Assembly (NCBI GenBank): GCA_045578245.1
Contig: JAZNJX010000121.1
Span: forward strand, 1 to 20,137
Source of the DNA: Fimenecus sp045578245
GTDB taxonomy: Bacteria; Bacillota; Clostridia; Oscillospirales; Acutalibacteraceae
Direction: 5' to 3'
DNA length: 20,137 nucleotides
In this document: in pieces, positions 1 through 7,147 of the stretch
Numbering within the stretch: position 1 is the stretch's first letter
Layout of the letters: each line of letters begins with the position of its first letter
Program-made: the position numbers and the translations under genes
Notes under the pieces: generated by a model
Seen by the model: the letters and a program-made list of their open reading frames with translations, nothing else
What the model was told of the DNA's origin: nothing
Database searches by the model: none

Positions 1-2
1 AA

Positions 3-950
3 CGTGAAGACTTGAACCATTCAGGTGCTCACAAGCTCAACCACTGTATGGGTGAAGCACTTCTTGCAAAATACATGGGCAAGAAAAAGATTATTGCAGA
101 AACTGGTGCCGGTCAGCATGGTGTTGCTCTTGCTACTGCAGCTGCATATTTTGGTCTTGAATGTGACATCTATATGGGTTCTGTTGACATTAAAAAACAA
201 GCTCCAAACGTTGCTCGTATGAAAATTCTCGGTGCAAATGTTGTTGAAGTTACTCACGGTCTTCAAACACTTAAAGAAGCTGTTGACGCTGCATTCGACG
301 CATATAGTAAGGAATACAACGATTGTATTTATTGCATCGGCTCCGTTTTAGGCCCTCACCCATTTCCAATGATGGTTCGTGACTTCCAGAGCGTTGTTGG
401 TATTGAGGCAAGAGAACAGTTTCTTGAAATGACAGGACATCTTCCTAACGCCATTGTTGCTTGTGTTGGTGGTGGTAGTAATGCTGCAGGTCTTTTTGCA
501 GGTTTCTTAAATGACCCTGTTGACATTTATGGTATCGAGCCACTTGGTCGTGGTCCAAAAATGGGTGACCACGCTGCAAGTCTTAAATACGGTACAGAGG
601 GCATTATGCACGGATTTAACAGCATTATGCTTAAAGACGAAAACGGTGAACCTGCTCCTGTTTATTCTGTTGCAAGTGGTCTTGATTACCCTTCATCAGG
701 TCCTGAGCATGCATTCTTGCAGGAAATCGGCAGAGTTAAATACGATGTAATTGACGACGAAGAAACAATCGATGCATTCTTCAAGCTTTCCCGTATGGAA
801 GGTATTATCCCTGCTATTGAAAGTTCACACGCAGTTGCATACGGTATGAAACTTGCACAGCAGATGGAACACGGTTCAGTTCTCATCAACCTTTCAGGTC
901 GTGGTGATAAAGATATGGACTATGTTATCGAAAACTACGGAATCAGATAA
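3..950 (+). CDS. trpB: Tryptophan synthase beta chain, 5'-truncated by window edge
   Basis: The PLP-dependent beta subunit condenses indole with L-serine to make tryptophan, in an alpha2-beta2 complex with TrpA in the cytosol. The reading frame is already open at base 3 (RED-L-NHSGAHKLN), so the first codons lie outside the window and the TTG at 12 is internal. Visible landmarks are the PLP-binding lysine in HKLN (codon 33-35), the catalytic glutamate in AETGAGQHG, the phosphate-binding loop GGGSNAAG, and the C-terminal LSGRGDKD block whose serine contacts the PLP pyridine nitrogen. About 316 residues are present of a usual ~390-400. No other trp gene is visible and the gene is followed at once by a terminator, so it is the last gene of its transcript. 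Family assignment is secure. Confidence 0.97.
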   Translation, partial: REDLNHSGAHKLNHCMGEALLAKYMGKKKIIAETGAGQHGVALATAAAYFGLECDIYMGSVDIKKQAPNVARMKILGANVVEVTHGLQTLKEAVDAAFDAYSKEYNDCIYCIGSVLGPHPFPMMVRDFQSVVGIEAREQFLEMTGHLPNAIVACVGGGSNAAGLFAGFLNDPVDIYGIEPLGRGPKMGDHAASLKYGTEGIMHGFNSIMLKDENGEPAPVYSVASGLDYPSSGPEHAFLQEIGRVKYDVIDDEETIDAFFKLSRMEGIIPAIESSHAVAYGMKLAQQMEHGSVLINLSGRGDKDMDYVIENYGIR

Positions 951-957
951 AATTTAA

Positions 958-989
958 GCACCAGCCAAAATGGTTGGTGCTCATTTTTT
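958..989 (+). terminator. Intrinsic terminator after trpB
   Basis: The arms GCACCAGCC (958-966) and GGTTGGTGC (972-980) pair through one G-U. A six-T run follows (984-989), eight bases after the trpB stop. Confidence 0.85.
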
Positions 990-1019
990 GTATAACTACT
1001 TATATTTTTTCTCTTTATA

Positions 1020-2345
1020 CTATTTCACCTGTTCCATAAAGAGTTTTTCATATGCCACATCAAAAAAGTCCTGTTTACAATCTACGCTAAATCTCAAATA
1101 GATTATTAGATTATCTTTAACCGCGAATCCGTCGTATCTGTTTTCGTCATTCCATTTGATTAAGTAACAGTAATCCCATTTTGTATCAGGTGGGGTAATT
1201 TTTTCACAGTTATATTTTTCACATTCTTTTAAAATTTTGTTAATGTACTTTTGACGGATGCTTGGATAGTCGCTTGTTAGAATATAATAGGATATAATTT
1301 CATCCATACCATTATCTTCTTCATACAGTTCGGCTCTACAAGTAAATTTGTACAATTGTCCGAAACGAGTTCCTTCTACATAACAAGTGTCCTCGCAACT
1401 TTTCACTTTGCCGTTCAAGTCTTCGACAGATATGGGAGCTTTTTCTAAACTAAGAGTTGTTTTTGAATTTTCAACTACATAATTTTCATTACAGTTTTTG
1501 AGAAGGAAAGCACCACCTATACAAAGAGCAATTACAATACATGTTAGTATAATTCTTTTTGCTCGCTCATTCTCGTTTAAATTAAGGCTTCCGATAGTTG
1601 TACCACAATACACTCCATAAAGTAATATCAATGAAAATATAATTGCAAAAGTAGAACTATATAAATTTGGAGCAATCCACCAAAGTATAAGATAAAGAGT
1701 CATAAGGAAAATGCTGCTTATGACGGCATATGATTTTCGCTTATGTATTGTGTTTTCTAGATTGAAAAATGGTGAGTTAGCTCCTTTTTTGCGAATTGTG
1801 TAATGCCACAAAAAGTAGTCAAAGAATCTTCTCAGTAGCACAAAAACATATAGGACAATGAACATCAAAAGCACAAAGTTGAATTCGTCTGTTTCAAAAG
1901 TATTAATAGTAATTCCTCTGTTAATTCTCATAATAAGTTGGAAAAGAGGATAAAGCAAATATAATAAAGCACTCCATAAGCCTGGTTGCAATATTGCCCT
2001 TTTTGCAGTAATCTTAAATTTTTCTTTTTCATCGGTCATAATGTCAATAGCATCTGACTTTTGTGTTCTGAAAATATACAGTTCCCCGTTATATGTAGTT
2101 ACGTGTTCCCAACCCTCAAGAGTGCAGGACTCAATGAATTCTCTATATGAACTACCTTTAAAGATTTCTACAGAATAACGAATATTTCTTGGTTCGCATT
2201 GTTCAAATATCAATCTGTTATTTTCAATTTTTTTAAGTCGATATCCTTTGCTTTCTTGTTGTTCAAGATATTCTGCAAATGCGGAAAGCTCTGTGTAGTA
2301 GAAATCAAAAACTCTCTTTCTTTCATTTGTGTTTTTGTTAAACAT
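1020..2345 (-). CDS. DUF2812 domain multi-pass membrane protein
   Basis: Residues ~10-115 match the DUF2812 pattern (an FDFYYTEL-type start, 'LEQQESKGYRLKKI', 'CTLEGWEHVTTYNGELYIF'). Roughly five hydrophobic segments follow (about residues 118-140, 155-178, 207-226, 231-250 and 262-282). A hydrophilic C-terminal region of ~150 residues with several cysteines probably lies outside the membrane. DUF2812 proteins are habitually encoded behind PadR regulators in Firmicutes, and their biochemical role is not known. The ATG shares its A with the TAA of the upstream padR gene (TAATG), so the two are translationally coupled. A role in sensing envelope stress is only inference from topology and partner. 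Confidence 0.85.
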   Translation of the reverse strand: MFNKNTNERKRVFDFYYTELSAFAEYLEQQESKGYRLKKIENNRLIFEQCEPRNIRYSVEIFKGSSYREFIESCTLEGWEHVTTYNGELYIFRTQKSDAIDIMTDEKEKFKITAKRAILQPGLWSALLYLLYPLFQLIMRINRGITINTFETDEFNFVLLMFIVLYVFVLLRRFFDYFLWHYTIRKKGANSPFFNLENTIHKRKSYAVISSIFLMTLYLILWWIAPNLYSSTFAIIFSLILLYGVYCGTTIGSLNLNENERAKRIILTCIVIALCIGGAFLLKNCNENYVVENSKTTLSLEKAPISVEDLNGKVKSCEDTCYVEGTRFGQLYKFTCRAELYEEDNGMDEIISYYILTSDYPSIRQKYINKILKECEKYNCEKITPPDTKWDYCYLIKWNDENRYDGFAVKDNLIIYLRFSVDCKQDFFDVAYEKLFMEQVK

Positions 2346-2659
2346 TATAATCCCTCCACAATTCCTTGACCGTCATTTAAGAGTGTGTTAAGACGACTGT
2401 ATTCTTCTTTAAGCATTTGCTTACCATCTTCTGTAATGATATAACTTTTTGTTGAAAGGCTGTGGTTAGTGCGTTTTATAAGGTTGTTAGAGGCAAATTT
2501 GTCAAGCATTGTATAAAGTGTACCAGGACCGATGTTGATTCTCCCGCCTGATATTCGTCTAACCTCATTCATTATCTCTGTACCGTAAAGTTCCTTTGTC
2601 AAAGCAAGAAGAACATAATACATAGGCTCGGACAGAGTTTGCAGAGATTTCCTTGGCAT
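2345..2659 (-). CDS. PadR family transcriptional regulator
   Basis: A 104-residue winged-helix protein of the short PadR type. It has the N-terminal 'SEPMYYVLLAL...LYGTEIMNEV' helix region, the recognition segment 'GPGTLYTMLDKF', the wing with 'KSYIITEDGK', and a short C-terminal dimerisation helix. I choose ATG at 2659 rather than the in-frame GTG at 2668, because an AAGGGG-type ribosome binding site lies just before it and overlaps the GTG. It is first in a two-gene operon with the DUF2812 membrane protein. Two copies of a 13-bp near-palindrome, one inside and one just downstream of its promoter, strongly suggest autorepression. The ligand is unknown. Confidence 0.93.
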   Translation of the reverse strand: MPRKSLQTLSEPMYYVLLALTKELYGTEIMNEVRRISGGRINIGPGTLYTMLDKFASNNLIKRTNHSLSTKSYIITEDGKQMLKEEYSRLNTLLNDGQGIVEGL

Positions 2660-2681
2660 AAAAATCACCCCTTAACATCAG

Positions 2682-2696
2682 TATCGTTTAACGATA
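2682..2696. promoter_or_regulatory. Operator copy 1 of the padR operon
   Basis: TATCGTTTAACGATA, with TATCG/CGATA arms around TTTAA, lies about 5-20 bases downstream of the predicted transcription start. It shares 13 identical bases with the copy at 2716. Placement implies repression of elongation or RNA polymerase binding by the PadR protein. Confidence 0.7.
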
Positions 2697-2707
2697 ATCT
2701 CAATTAA

Positions 2708-2736
2708 AGAATAACATCGTTTAACGATATTGTCAA
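2708..2736 (-). promoter_or_regulatory. Sigma-A promoter of padR-DUF2812
   Basis: On the minus strand the -35 TTGACA (2731-2736) is 17 bp from the -10 TATTCT (2708-2713). Operator copy 2 fills the spacer. Confidence 0.75.
2716..2728. promoter_or_regulatory. Operator copy 2 of the padR operon
   Basis: ATCGTTTAACGAT is identical to 13 bases of the copy at 2683, with 33 bp (about three helical turns) between equivalent bases. It sits wholly between the -35 and -10 of the padR promoter, a classic repressor position. Confidence 0.72.
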
Positions 2737-2799
2737 TAAAATTATATTATTTTTATAGATACATCATACGTGTTGTATCTTCTTAAACTATAAAAAGTC

Positions 2800-2828
2800 T
2801 TGATTTATCAATTTAAAAATACTATAAT
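2800..2828 (+). promoter_or_regulatory. Sigma-A promoter of tRNA-Pro
   Basis: TTGATT (2800-2805), a 17-bp spacer, and a perfect TATAAT (2823-2828), ending about 22 bp before the mature tRNA 5' end. Confidence 0.8.
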
Positions 2829-2850
2829 ATCTATCGTTGTAAGTATTTAT

Positions 2851-2926
2851 CGAGATGTAGCGCAGGTGGTAGCGCGCCACGTTCGGGACGTGGATGCCGC
2901 AAGTTCGAATCTTGTCATCTCGACCA
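2851..2926 (+). tRNA. tRNA-Pro (anticodon CGG)
   Basis: A full cloverleaf can be drawn. The acceptor is CGAGATG/CATCTCG with discriminator A and an encoded CCA (2924-2926). The D stem is GCGC/GCGC and the anticodon stem is CCACG/CGTGG, with loop TTCGGGA giving anticodon CGG. The T arm is GCAAG-TTCGAAT-CTTGT. The C-initial acceptor fits tRNA-Pro. Confidence 0.97.
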
Positions 2927-2935
2927 CAAACGTTA

Positions 2936-2969
2936 ATCCCGACAACATTTCGTTGTCGGGATATCTTTA
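2936..2969 (+). terminator. Hairpin after tRNA-Pro, leaky terminator or processing signal
   Basis: The 11-bp arms 2936-2946 and 2952-2962 (ATCCCGACAAC / GTTGTCGGGAT) are perfect. The downstream tract, ATCTTTATC, is poor in U, so termination is probably incomplete and transcription may continue into the MATE gene 17 bp further on. Confidence 0.6.
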
Positions 2970-2985
2970 TCAATCAGGTGAAATT

Positions 2986-4341
2986 ATGAGCAGACGAAAT
3001 ATTGATATGGTTAATGGTTCTTTATTCAAGAACATAATTTCTTATACTATTCCCATAATACTTACAGGTGTCTTACAACTCCTTTTTAATGCTGCCGACT
3101 TAATTATTGTCGGCCGTTTTTGTGGAAGCATCTCCGTTGCTGCTGTTGGTGCTACGGGTGCTATTACAAATCTTATTGTAAATCTCTTTGTAGGGTTATC
3201 CGTCGGTACTGGCGTTACCGTTGCACAGGGTCTGGGTGCAAATGACAATAAGAAAGTTCATCGTGCTGTTCACACTGCTATCCCTACAGCTCTTGTTGGC
3301 GGTGTTGTGCTTACTGTAATCGGCATAGCATTTTCTGAAACTTTTTTGCATTGGATGGGCACTCCCGATGATGTGCTTCCTCTTTCTGCAATTTATATGA
3401 AAATATACTTTGCAGGAATTATCTTTATGATGATTTACAACTTCTGTTCAGCTGTTCTCCGTGCAGCAGGCGATACTAAATCCCCTCTTGTTTTTTTGAC
3501 TGTTGCAGGTGTTATAAATGTTGTGCTGAATGTAATTTTTGTAACTGCCTTTGACCTTAATGTGGCTGGCGTTGCATTGGCAACAACAATTTCTCAGGGT
3601 GTTTCTGCAACTCTTGTAGTGATTGCCCTTCTCAAGAGAAGTGATGCGTGTCAGTTGCATTTTTCACAACTCAAATTTCACAAAGATGAGCTTTTGCAGA
3701 TTATCAAGATTGGTTTACCGGCAGGAATTCAGGGTTCCCTTTTCTCTTTTTCAAACGTAATTATTCAATCATCAATCAATTCCTTCGGTCCTACAGTTAT
3801 GTCAGGTAACGCAGCAGCTCTTAACATTGAAGGCTTTATGTATATCGTTCTTAACGCTTTCCATCAGTCTGCACTTAACTTTACCGGACAAAATATCGGT
3901 GCAAACAAATACAAACGTGCTAAAAAAGTATTTGTTCTATGCCTTGTTTGTGTGCTTGTCATTGGCATTACACTTTCCCTTTGTTTGTATTTTCTTGGTC
4001 CAAAGCTTTTATCAATATATATTACTGATTCAGACGAGGCAATTCGTTGGGGTATGTTGAGAATGAGTTGTTTGTTCTTGCCATATTGTCTTTTAGGTCT
4101 TATGGATGTTTCCGGTGGTGCACTTCGTGGCATGGGTGTTTCTTTTGCACCAATGGTTATTTCCGTTGTTGGTGTTTGTGGTTTCAGAATTGCATGGATT
4201 TATACAATATTCCAGATTCCAAAGTTCCACACTCTTGAGTGTTTATACCTTTCATACACAATTTCCTGGGCTATAACTTTCGTTGCACAGACGATTGCAT
4301 ATTTCATTACATATAATAAGAAAAAGAAAATTAAACAATAA
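2986..4341 (+). CDS. MATE family multidrug/Na+ (H+) antiporter
   Basis: A ~451-residue inner-membrane protein of the MATE (NorM/DinF-like) family, which exports drugs or metabolites using a cation gradient. Family signs are the N-terminal 'FKNIISYTIPIILTGVLQLLFNAADLIIVGRF', 'VGATGAITNLIVNLFVGLSVGTGV', 'RAAGDTKSPL' after TM6, and the repeat of this fold in the second half ('GLPAGIQGSLFSFSNVIIQSSINSFG', 'GALRGMG'). Length and about 12 hydrophobic segments fit. The start is ATG 2986 (MSRRNID), preceded by AGGTGA at 2976-2981; the frame is open further upstream, but that part runs through the tRNA gene. No separate promoter fits between the tRNA hairpin and the start, so it may be read from the tRNA promoter. 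Substrate cannot be told. Confidence 0.93.
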   Translation: MSRRNIDMVNGSLFKNIISYTIPIILTGVLQLLFNAADLIIVGRFCGSISVAAVGATGAITNLIVNLFVGLSVGTGVTVAQGLGANDNKKVHRAVHTAIPTALVGGVVLTVIGIAFSETFLHWMGTPDDVLPLSAIYMKIYFAGIIFMMIYNFCSAVLRAAGDTKSPLVFLTVAGVINVVLNVIFVTAFDLNVAGVALATTISQGVSATLVVIALLKRSDACQLHFSQLKFHKDELLQIIKIGLPAGIQGSLFSFSNVIIQSSINSFGPTVMSGNAAALNIEGFMYIVLNAFHQSALNFTGQNIGANKYKRAKKVFVLCLVCVLVIGITLSLCLYFLGPKLLSIYITDSDEAIRWGMLRMSCLFLPYCLLGLMDVSGGALRGMGVSFAPMVISVVGVCGFRIAWIYTIFQIPKFHTLECLYLSYTISWAITFVAQTIAYFITYNKKKKIKQ

Positions 4342-4344
4342 ATT

Positions 4345-4371
4345 AAGGGAAGCATATCGCTTCCCTTTTTT
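4345..4371 (+). terminator. Intrinsic terminator after the MATE gene
   Basis: Perfect 9-bp arms AAGGGAAGC (4345-4353) and GCTTCCCTT (4359-4367), followed by a T run. Confidence 0.9.
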
Positions 4372-4384
4372 CGACAAAAAATAT

Positions 4385-4402
4385 GGGTGTTTTCAAACAC
4401 CC
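4385..4402. repeat. Short inverted repeat between MATE and the RNA locus
   Basis: GGGTGTTT (4385-4392) and AAACACCC (4395-4402). Read on the minus strand the hairpin is followed by ATATTTTTTG, so it could stop antisense transcription. No minus-strand gene is seen to its right. Confidence 0.5.
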
Positions 4403-4526
4403 AACATATTAATAATATCAAAAATAAAATGAAATGTCAATATTTTTTCAAAATTTTTATGAGCATAATATACAAAATCTGCGAAATAAATAATAAAAAT
4501 ATATCAACTTTGTACAAAATTACATA

Positions 4527-4555
4527 TTGAAATATGCTTTTTTCTGTGTTATATT
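4527..4555 (+). promoter_or_regulatory. Strong promoter of the candidate ncRNA
   Basis: TTGAAA (4527-4532), 17-bp spacer, TATATT (4550-4555). More than 100 bp of almost pure A/T lies upstream (4404-4526), resembling an UP element. Predicted start near 4562. Confidence 0.7.
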
Positions 4556-4561
4556 ATAGAC

Positions 4562-5003
4562 ACAGAAAGGAAACGGTGATACCAATGTACAGGTAAAAAT
4601 CCAAGGTTCTTAAAAAAGTAAAACTTAGTTTTAAGAAGTAAGATAGTGTAGCAAACAGCACAGACATAACAACAACACGAGTTCTATAAAAGGAAACGTA
4701 AATTAATTTTTGATATAGATTAAATGTTTGCAAACTAAAGTTTATTTTTGAAAAGAGCCTACCGAAAAGGTCTTCTGAAATTTGTAAAATAGGTTCTGCT
4801 GCATTAAAGAGTCTCGCTTTTCGAGAATGATTGATGACTGTAAAGAGTGTGACGGAGTTGAAAACAAGAAACGGAAGACAAAAAATCTGTAGAATGAGAG
4901 GTAGATAGAAAGATGTTAGATATCAAGAGTGAACAGAAATAACCCTCCGAGCCAGTGAAAGATGTGTAAAGAAACATCGGCTCTGAGGGTTATTTCATTT
5001 TTA
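4562..5003 (+). ncRNA. Candidate ~440-nt structured non-coding RNA, family not recognised
   Basis: No convincing gene lies between 4342 and 5157, yet the stretch has a strong promoter, a purine-rich body and an excellent terminator. Local stems include TTCTTAAAA/TTTTAAGAA (4607-4615 with 4629-4637), TCTCG/CGAGA (4812-4816 with 4822-4826) and a possible long-range pairing of GGTTCT (4605-4610) with AGAGCC (4755-4760, one G-U). Only minute open frames occur, for example a 9-codon one at 4913-4942 that ends inside the terminator stem and a 21-codon one at 4827; neither has a good ribosome site. I see no tmRNA tag frame, no RNase P core and no SRP pattern. Large clostridial RNAs (ROOL, OLE, raiA) are possible relatives that I cannot confirm. 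A long leader RNA is the alternative. Confidence 0.55.
4937..5003 (+). terminator. Large terminator hairpin of the candidate ncRNA
   Basis: The 17-nt arms 4937-4953 and 4979-4995 pair with one mismatch. A smaller GATGT/ACATC hairpin sits in the loop, and a T run follows the arms. Confidence 0.85.
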
Positions 5004-5032
5004 TAATCACTTTTTTGATAATGTGTTTATTA

Positions 5033-5054
5033 CGTCCCGATGGGGCGATTTTTT
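5033..5054 (+). terminator. Second, tandem terminator
   Basis: CGTCCC (5033-5038) and GGGGCG (5042-5047) pair around a GAT loop, followed by ATTTTTT. It would back up the terminator 30 bp upstream and insulate the ABC operon promoter. Confidence 0.65.
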
Positions 5055-5076
5055 ATGCCCATTTTATTGAAATTAC

Positions 5077-5105
5077 TTGACACACAAAATTGCCAATGCT
5101 ATTAT
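5077..5105 (+). promoter_or_regulatory. Sigma-A promoter of the leader-ABC exporter operon
   Basis: Perfect TTGACA (5077-5082), 17-bp spacer, TATTAT (5100-5105). Predicted start near 5112, giving a ~210-nt untranslated leader before the first ABC gene. Confidence 0.85.
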
Positions 5106-5157
5106 TTAGTAGTTACAAAAACGTTCAACCGAAAAACAATGAAAGGAAGCAGAAAAG

Positions 5158-5238
5158 ATGTTAAACAGACTTTATAATGAAAACCGTCAATATAATATTT
5201 CTGCGTCCTTTAAGGTGCTTTCCCTTTCTTGCGATTGA
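5158..5238 (+). CDS. 26-residue leader peptide for the ABC exporter operon
   Basis: An ATG at 5158 preceded by AAAGGAAG (5143-5150) opens a 26-codon frame, MLNRLYNENRQ...SLSCD, ending at TGA 5236-5238. It lies between the promoter and an intrinsic terminator that stands before the first ABC gene. Codons 15-17 (TCT GCG TCC) contain TCTGCG, which repeats part of the terminator's 3' arm and so can compete for its 5' arm. This is the layout of ribosome-mediated attenuation known for Bacillus subtilis bmrB-bmrC-bmrD, where translation inhibitors raise expression of a heterodimeric ABC drug exporter. The peptide probably has no function beyond its translation. No homologue is recognised by sequence; the call rests on the architecture. 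Confidence 0.72.
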   Translation: MLNRLYNENRQYNISASFKVLSLSCD

Positions 5239-5274
5239 TTTTTTCAAATGGGATATTGCATTTACCACCGCAGA
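5200..5274 (+). promoter_or_regulatory. Predicted antiterminator of the ABC operon leader
   Basis: TCTGC (5200-5204) can pair with GCAGA (5270-5274), and GGTG (5214-5217) with the adjoining CACC (5266-5269). This nested structure consumes the 5' arm of the terminator at 5267-5296. A ribosome stalled early on the leader peptide would leave it free to form; one that runs to the end would cover it. Confidence 0.5.
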
Positions 5275-5296
5275 GAAAAGTGTCTGCGGTTTTTTT
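5267..5296 (+). terminator. Attenuator terminator before the ABC exporter genes
   Basis: Perfect 8-bp stem ACCGCAGA (5267-5274)/TCTGCGGT (5283-5290) with an 8-nt loop and a run of seven Ts. It lies 25 bp before the start codon of the gene it controls, not after a gene, which marks it as regulatory. Confidence 0.85.
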
Positions 5297-5320
5297 ATTA
5301 CCAAAAAAAGGAGGTTTCCT

Positions 5321-7147
5321 ATGAGATGGATTAAGCTTCATGAACCGGTGAAAGTTCCGGTTTTCAAGAATGTTATATTTGCCCTTAAACTTGTTTGGGA
5401 AGCAGACAAAAAGCTCTTAATCGGCTACTTCGTCACAGAAATATCAAACAAGGTTTTATCAATGTATGTCCAGAATATTCTGTTCTTGAAAGTTCTTTTG
5501 AGCATAATTGATGGAAAAGCTGACTTCAAAACATATTTCACCTATCTCCTGCTTTTCTTCAGCACATATTTAACCGTTAACGTAATCTCAGCTTTTGCCG
5601 AAAAAACAAGACTTATTTCTGCAAAGGTTGTACTAAAAGAAGTCAACAATAAAATATTCGAAAAGGCAACCCAGCTTGATGTAAGTTGCTATGAAAATCC
5701 CGAGTTTTATGACAAATATCAACGAGCAACCCTTGTACTCTCTTCCAGTTACTATGACCTGATTTGCTGGGATGTTGCTGCAGTGGTTGGTGGCGTTATT
5801 GCACTTATCTGCGTTATCACAACTGTTACAGTTATCAATCCCATGTATTTGTTATTCCTTTTACCTGTCACCTTGGTTTTTGCTGTTGAGATTTTAAAGA
5901 GCAAGGCAGTTTATAAGCGTGACCTTGAAATGACAACAAACAACAGAATCAAGGCATATATTCAGCGTACAATGTTCTTAAAAGAATATTCGAAAGACAT
6001 GAGAACATCTAATATTTTCTTAGTTCTTATTAAACGGTTCAAGGCAGCAATTGATGCTAATGTTGTTATTCTCAAAAGATATGGTGTTAAACTTTTCCTT
6101 TACAGTATGTTGAGCTCACTTCTGAGTGATTTCATACCCATCATCGGTACTTACGCCTTTGCCGGGTATCAATTTATTTTCACAAAAGCTCTTACAATCT
6201 CCAATTTCTCCGTTGTATTATCATCTATTAACTCCGTTCGTGATTCAACACTCAGTATTGCCGAGGCTTTTGACGAAATGAGTCAGATGGCACTTTTCTT
6301 CCAGAATTTAAGAGATTTCTTTGACTACGAGCCAAAAATCACTGACGGTGGAAAAGATGCCGAAGAATTCCAGAGCCTTGAATTCAGAAATGTAACTTTT
6401 GGTTATCCTGATACAAACAAAACTATTCTCAAAAATGTTTCTTTCAAGATTAACAAAGGGGAAACCATTGCTATTGTTGGTGTTAACGGTGCTGGTAAAT
6501 CAACACTTGTTAAACTCCTTTTAAGATTTTACGACCCCGATGAGGGTGAAATTCTTTATAACGGAATCAGCCTAAAAGAATACAATGTAAACTCACTTCG
6601 TAATGCATTTGCAACTGTTTTTCAAGATTACAAAAACTTCGCAGTTTCTGTTAATGAAAATATTATGTGCCACGAATGTAATGATGAAGAAAAGAAAATT
6701 GCCGAAGAAGCTCTTCGTCGCAGTGGTGTATGGAAAAAGATTCAAAGTCTTCCCAAAGGTGCTGATACGGTGCTTACAAGAGAATTTGAGATTGACGGTG
6801 CAGGTCTTTCAGGTGGCGAAAACCAAAAAGTTTCTGCCGCACGACTTTTTGCAAGAGATTTCCAGATTGCAATTCTTGACGAGCCAAGTTCAGCCCTCGA
6901 CCCTATTGCTGAATACAAAATGTATGAAAATTTAATTGACGTAACAAAGGATAAAACCGTTATTTACATCTCTCACAGACTTTCAAGTGCGGTGCTATCC
7001 GACAGAATTATTGTTCTCGGAAACGGTACTATTCTTGAATCAGGTAGTCATCAGGAATTGATGGCACAAGACGGAGAGTATAACAAAATGTTTACCTTAC
7101 AAGCATCCAGCTACAAGGGTGAAAGTGAGGTGGCTGAGAATGTTTAA
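5321..7147 (+). CDS. ABC exporter half-transporter (TMD-NBD), first subunit
   Basis: A 608-residue type IV ABC exporter half, probably one side of a heterodimer with the next gene. The N-terminal ~330 residues hold the membrane domain. The nucleotide-binding domain has Walker A GVNGAGKST (387-395), signature LSGGE (496-500), Walker B ILDEP with the catalytic glutamate (518-522) and the switch histidine in SHRLS (552). The start is ATG 5321, with AAAGGAGG at 5307-5314; the frame is open upstream to 5177, but that portion overlaps the leader peptide and attenuator. The last 8 bases overlap the start of the second subunit. Expression is likely induced through the upstream leader, which points to a drug or peptide antibiotic as substrate, though none can be named. 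Confidence 0.92.
   Translation: MRWIKLHEPVKVPVFKNVIFALKLVWEADKKLLIGYFVTEISNKVLSMYVQNILFLKVLLSIIDGKADFKTYFTYLLLFFSTYLTVNVISAFAEKTRLISAKVVLKEVNNKIFEKATQLDVSCYENPEFYDKYQRATLVLSSSYYDLICWDVAAVVGGVIALICVITTVTVINPMYLLFLLPVTLVFAVEILKSKAVYKRDLEMTTNNRIKAYIQRTMFLKEYSKDMRTSNIFLVLIKRFKAAIDANVVILKRYGVKLFLYSMLSSLLSDFIPIIGTYAFAGYQFIFTKALTISNFSVVLSSINSVRDSTLSIAEAFDEMSQMALFFQNLRDFFDYEPKITDGGKDAEEFQSLEFRNVTFGYPDTNKTILKNVSFKINKGETIAIVGVNGAGKSTLVKLLLRFYDPDEGEILYNGISLKEYNVNSLRNAFATVFQDYKNFAVSVNENIMCHECNDEEKKIAEEALRRSGVWKKIQSLPKGADTVLTREFEIDGAGLSGGENQKVSAARLFARDFQIAILDEPSSALDPIAEYKMYENLIDVTKDKTVIYISHRLSSAVLSDRIIVLGNGTILESGSHQELMAQDGEYNKMFTLQASSYKGESEVAENV

Noticed and set aside
2660..2668. GTG start for PadR at 2668
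   Set aside because: The GTG overlaps the AAGGGG ribosome site that serves ATG 2659.
2800..2985. Upstream extension of the MATE reading frame to 2800
   Set aside because: The extension translates straight through the tRNA-Pro gene and its hairpin. ATG 2986 has a good ribosome site.
4562..5003. Assignment of the long RNA to RNase P, tmRNA, SRP or 6S RNA
   Set aside because: The conserved cores and tag frame of these RNAs are not visible, and the length and ends do not fit 6S or SRP.
5177..5320. N-terminal extension of the first ABC subunit to 5177
   Set aside because: It overlaps the leader peptide and the attenuator hairpin. ATG 5321 has AAAGGAGG at ideal spacing.
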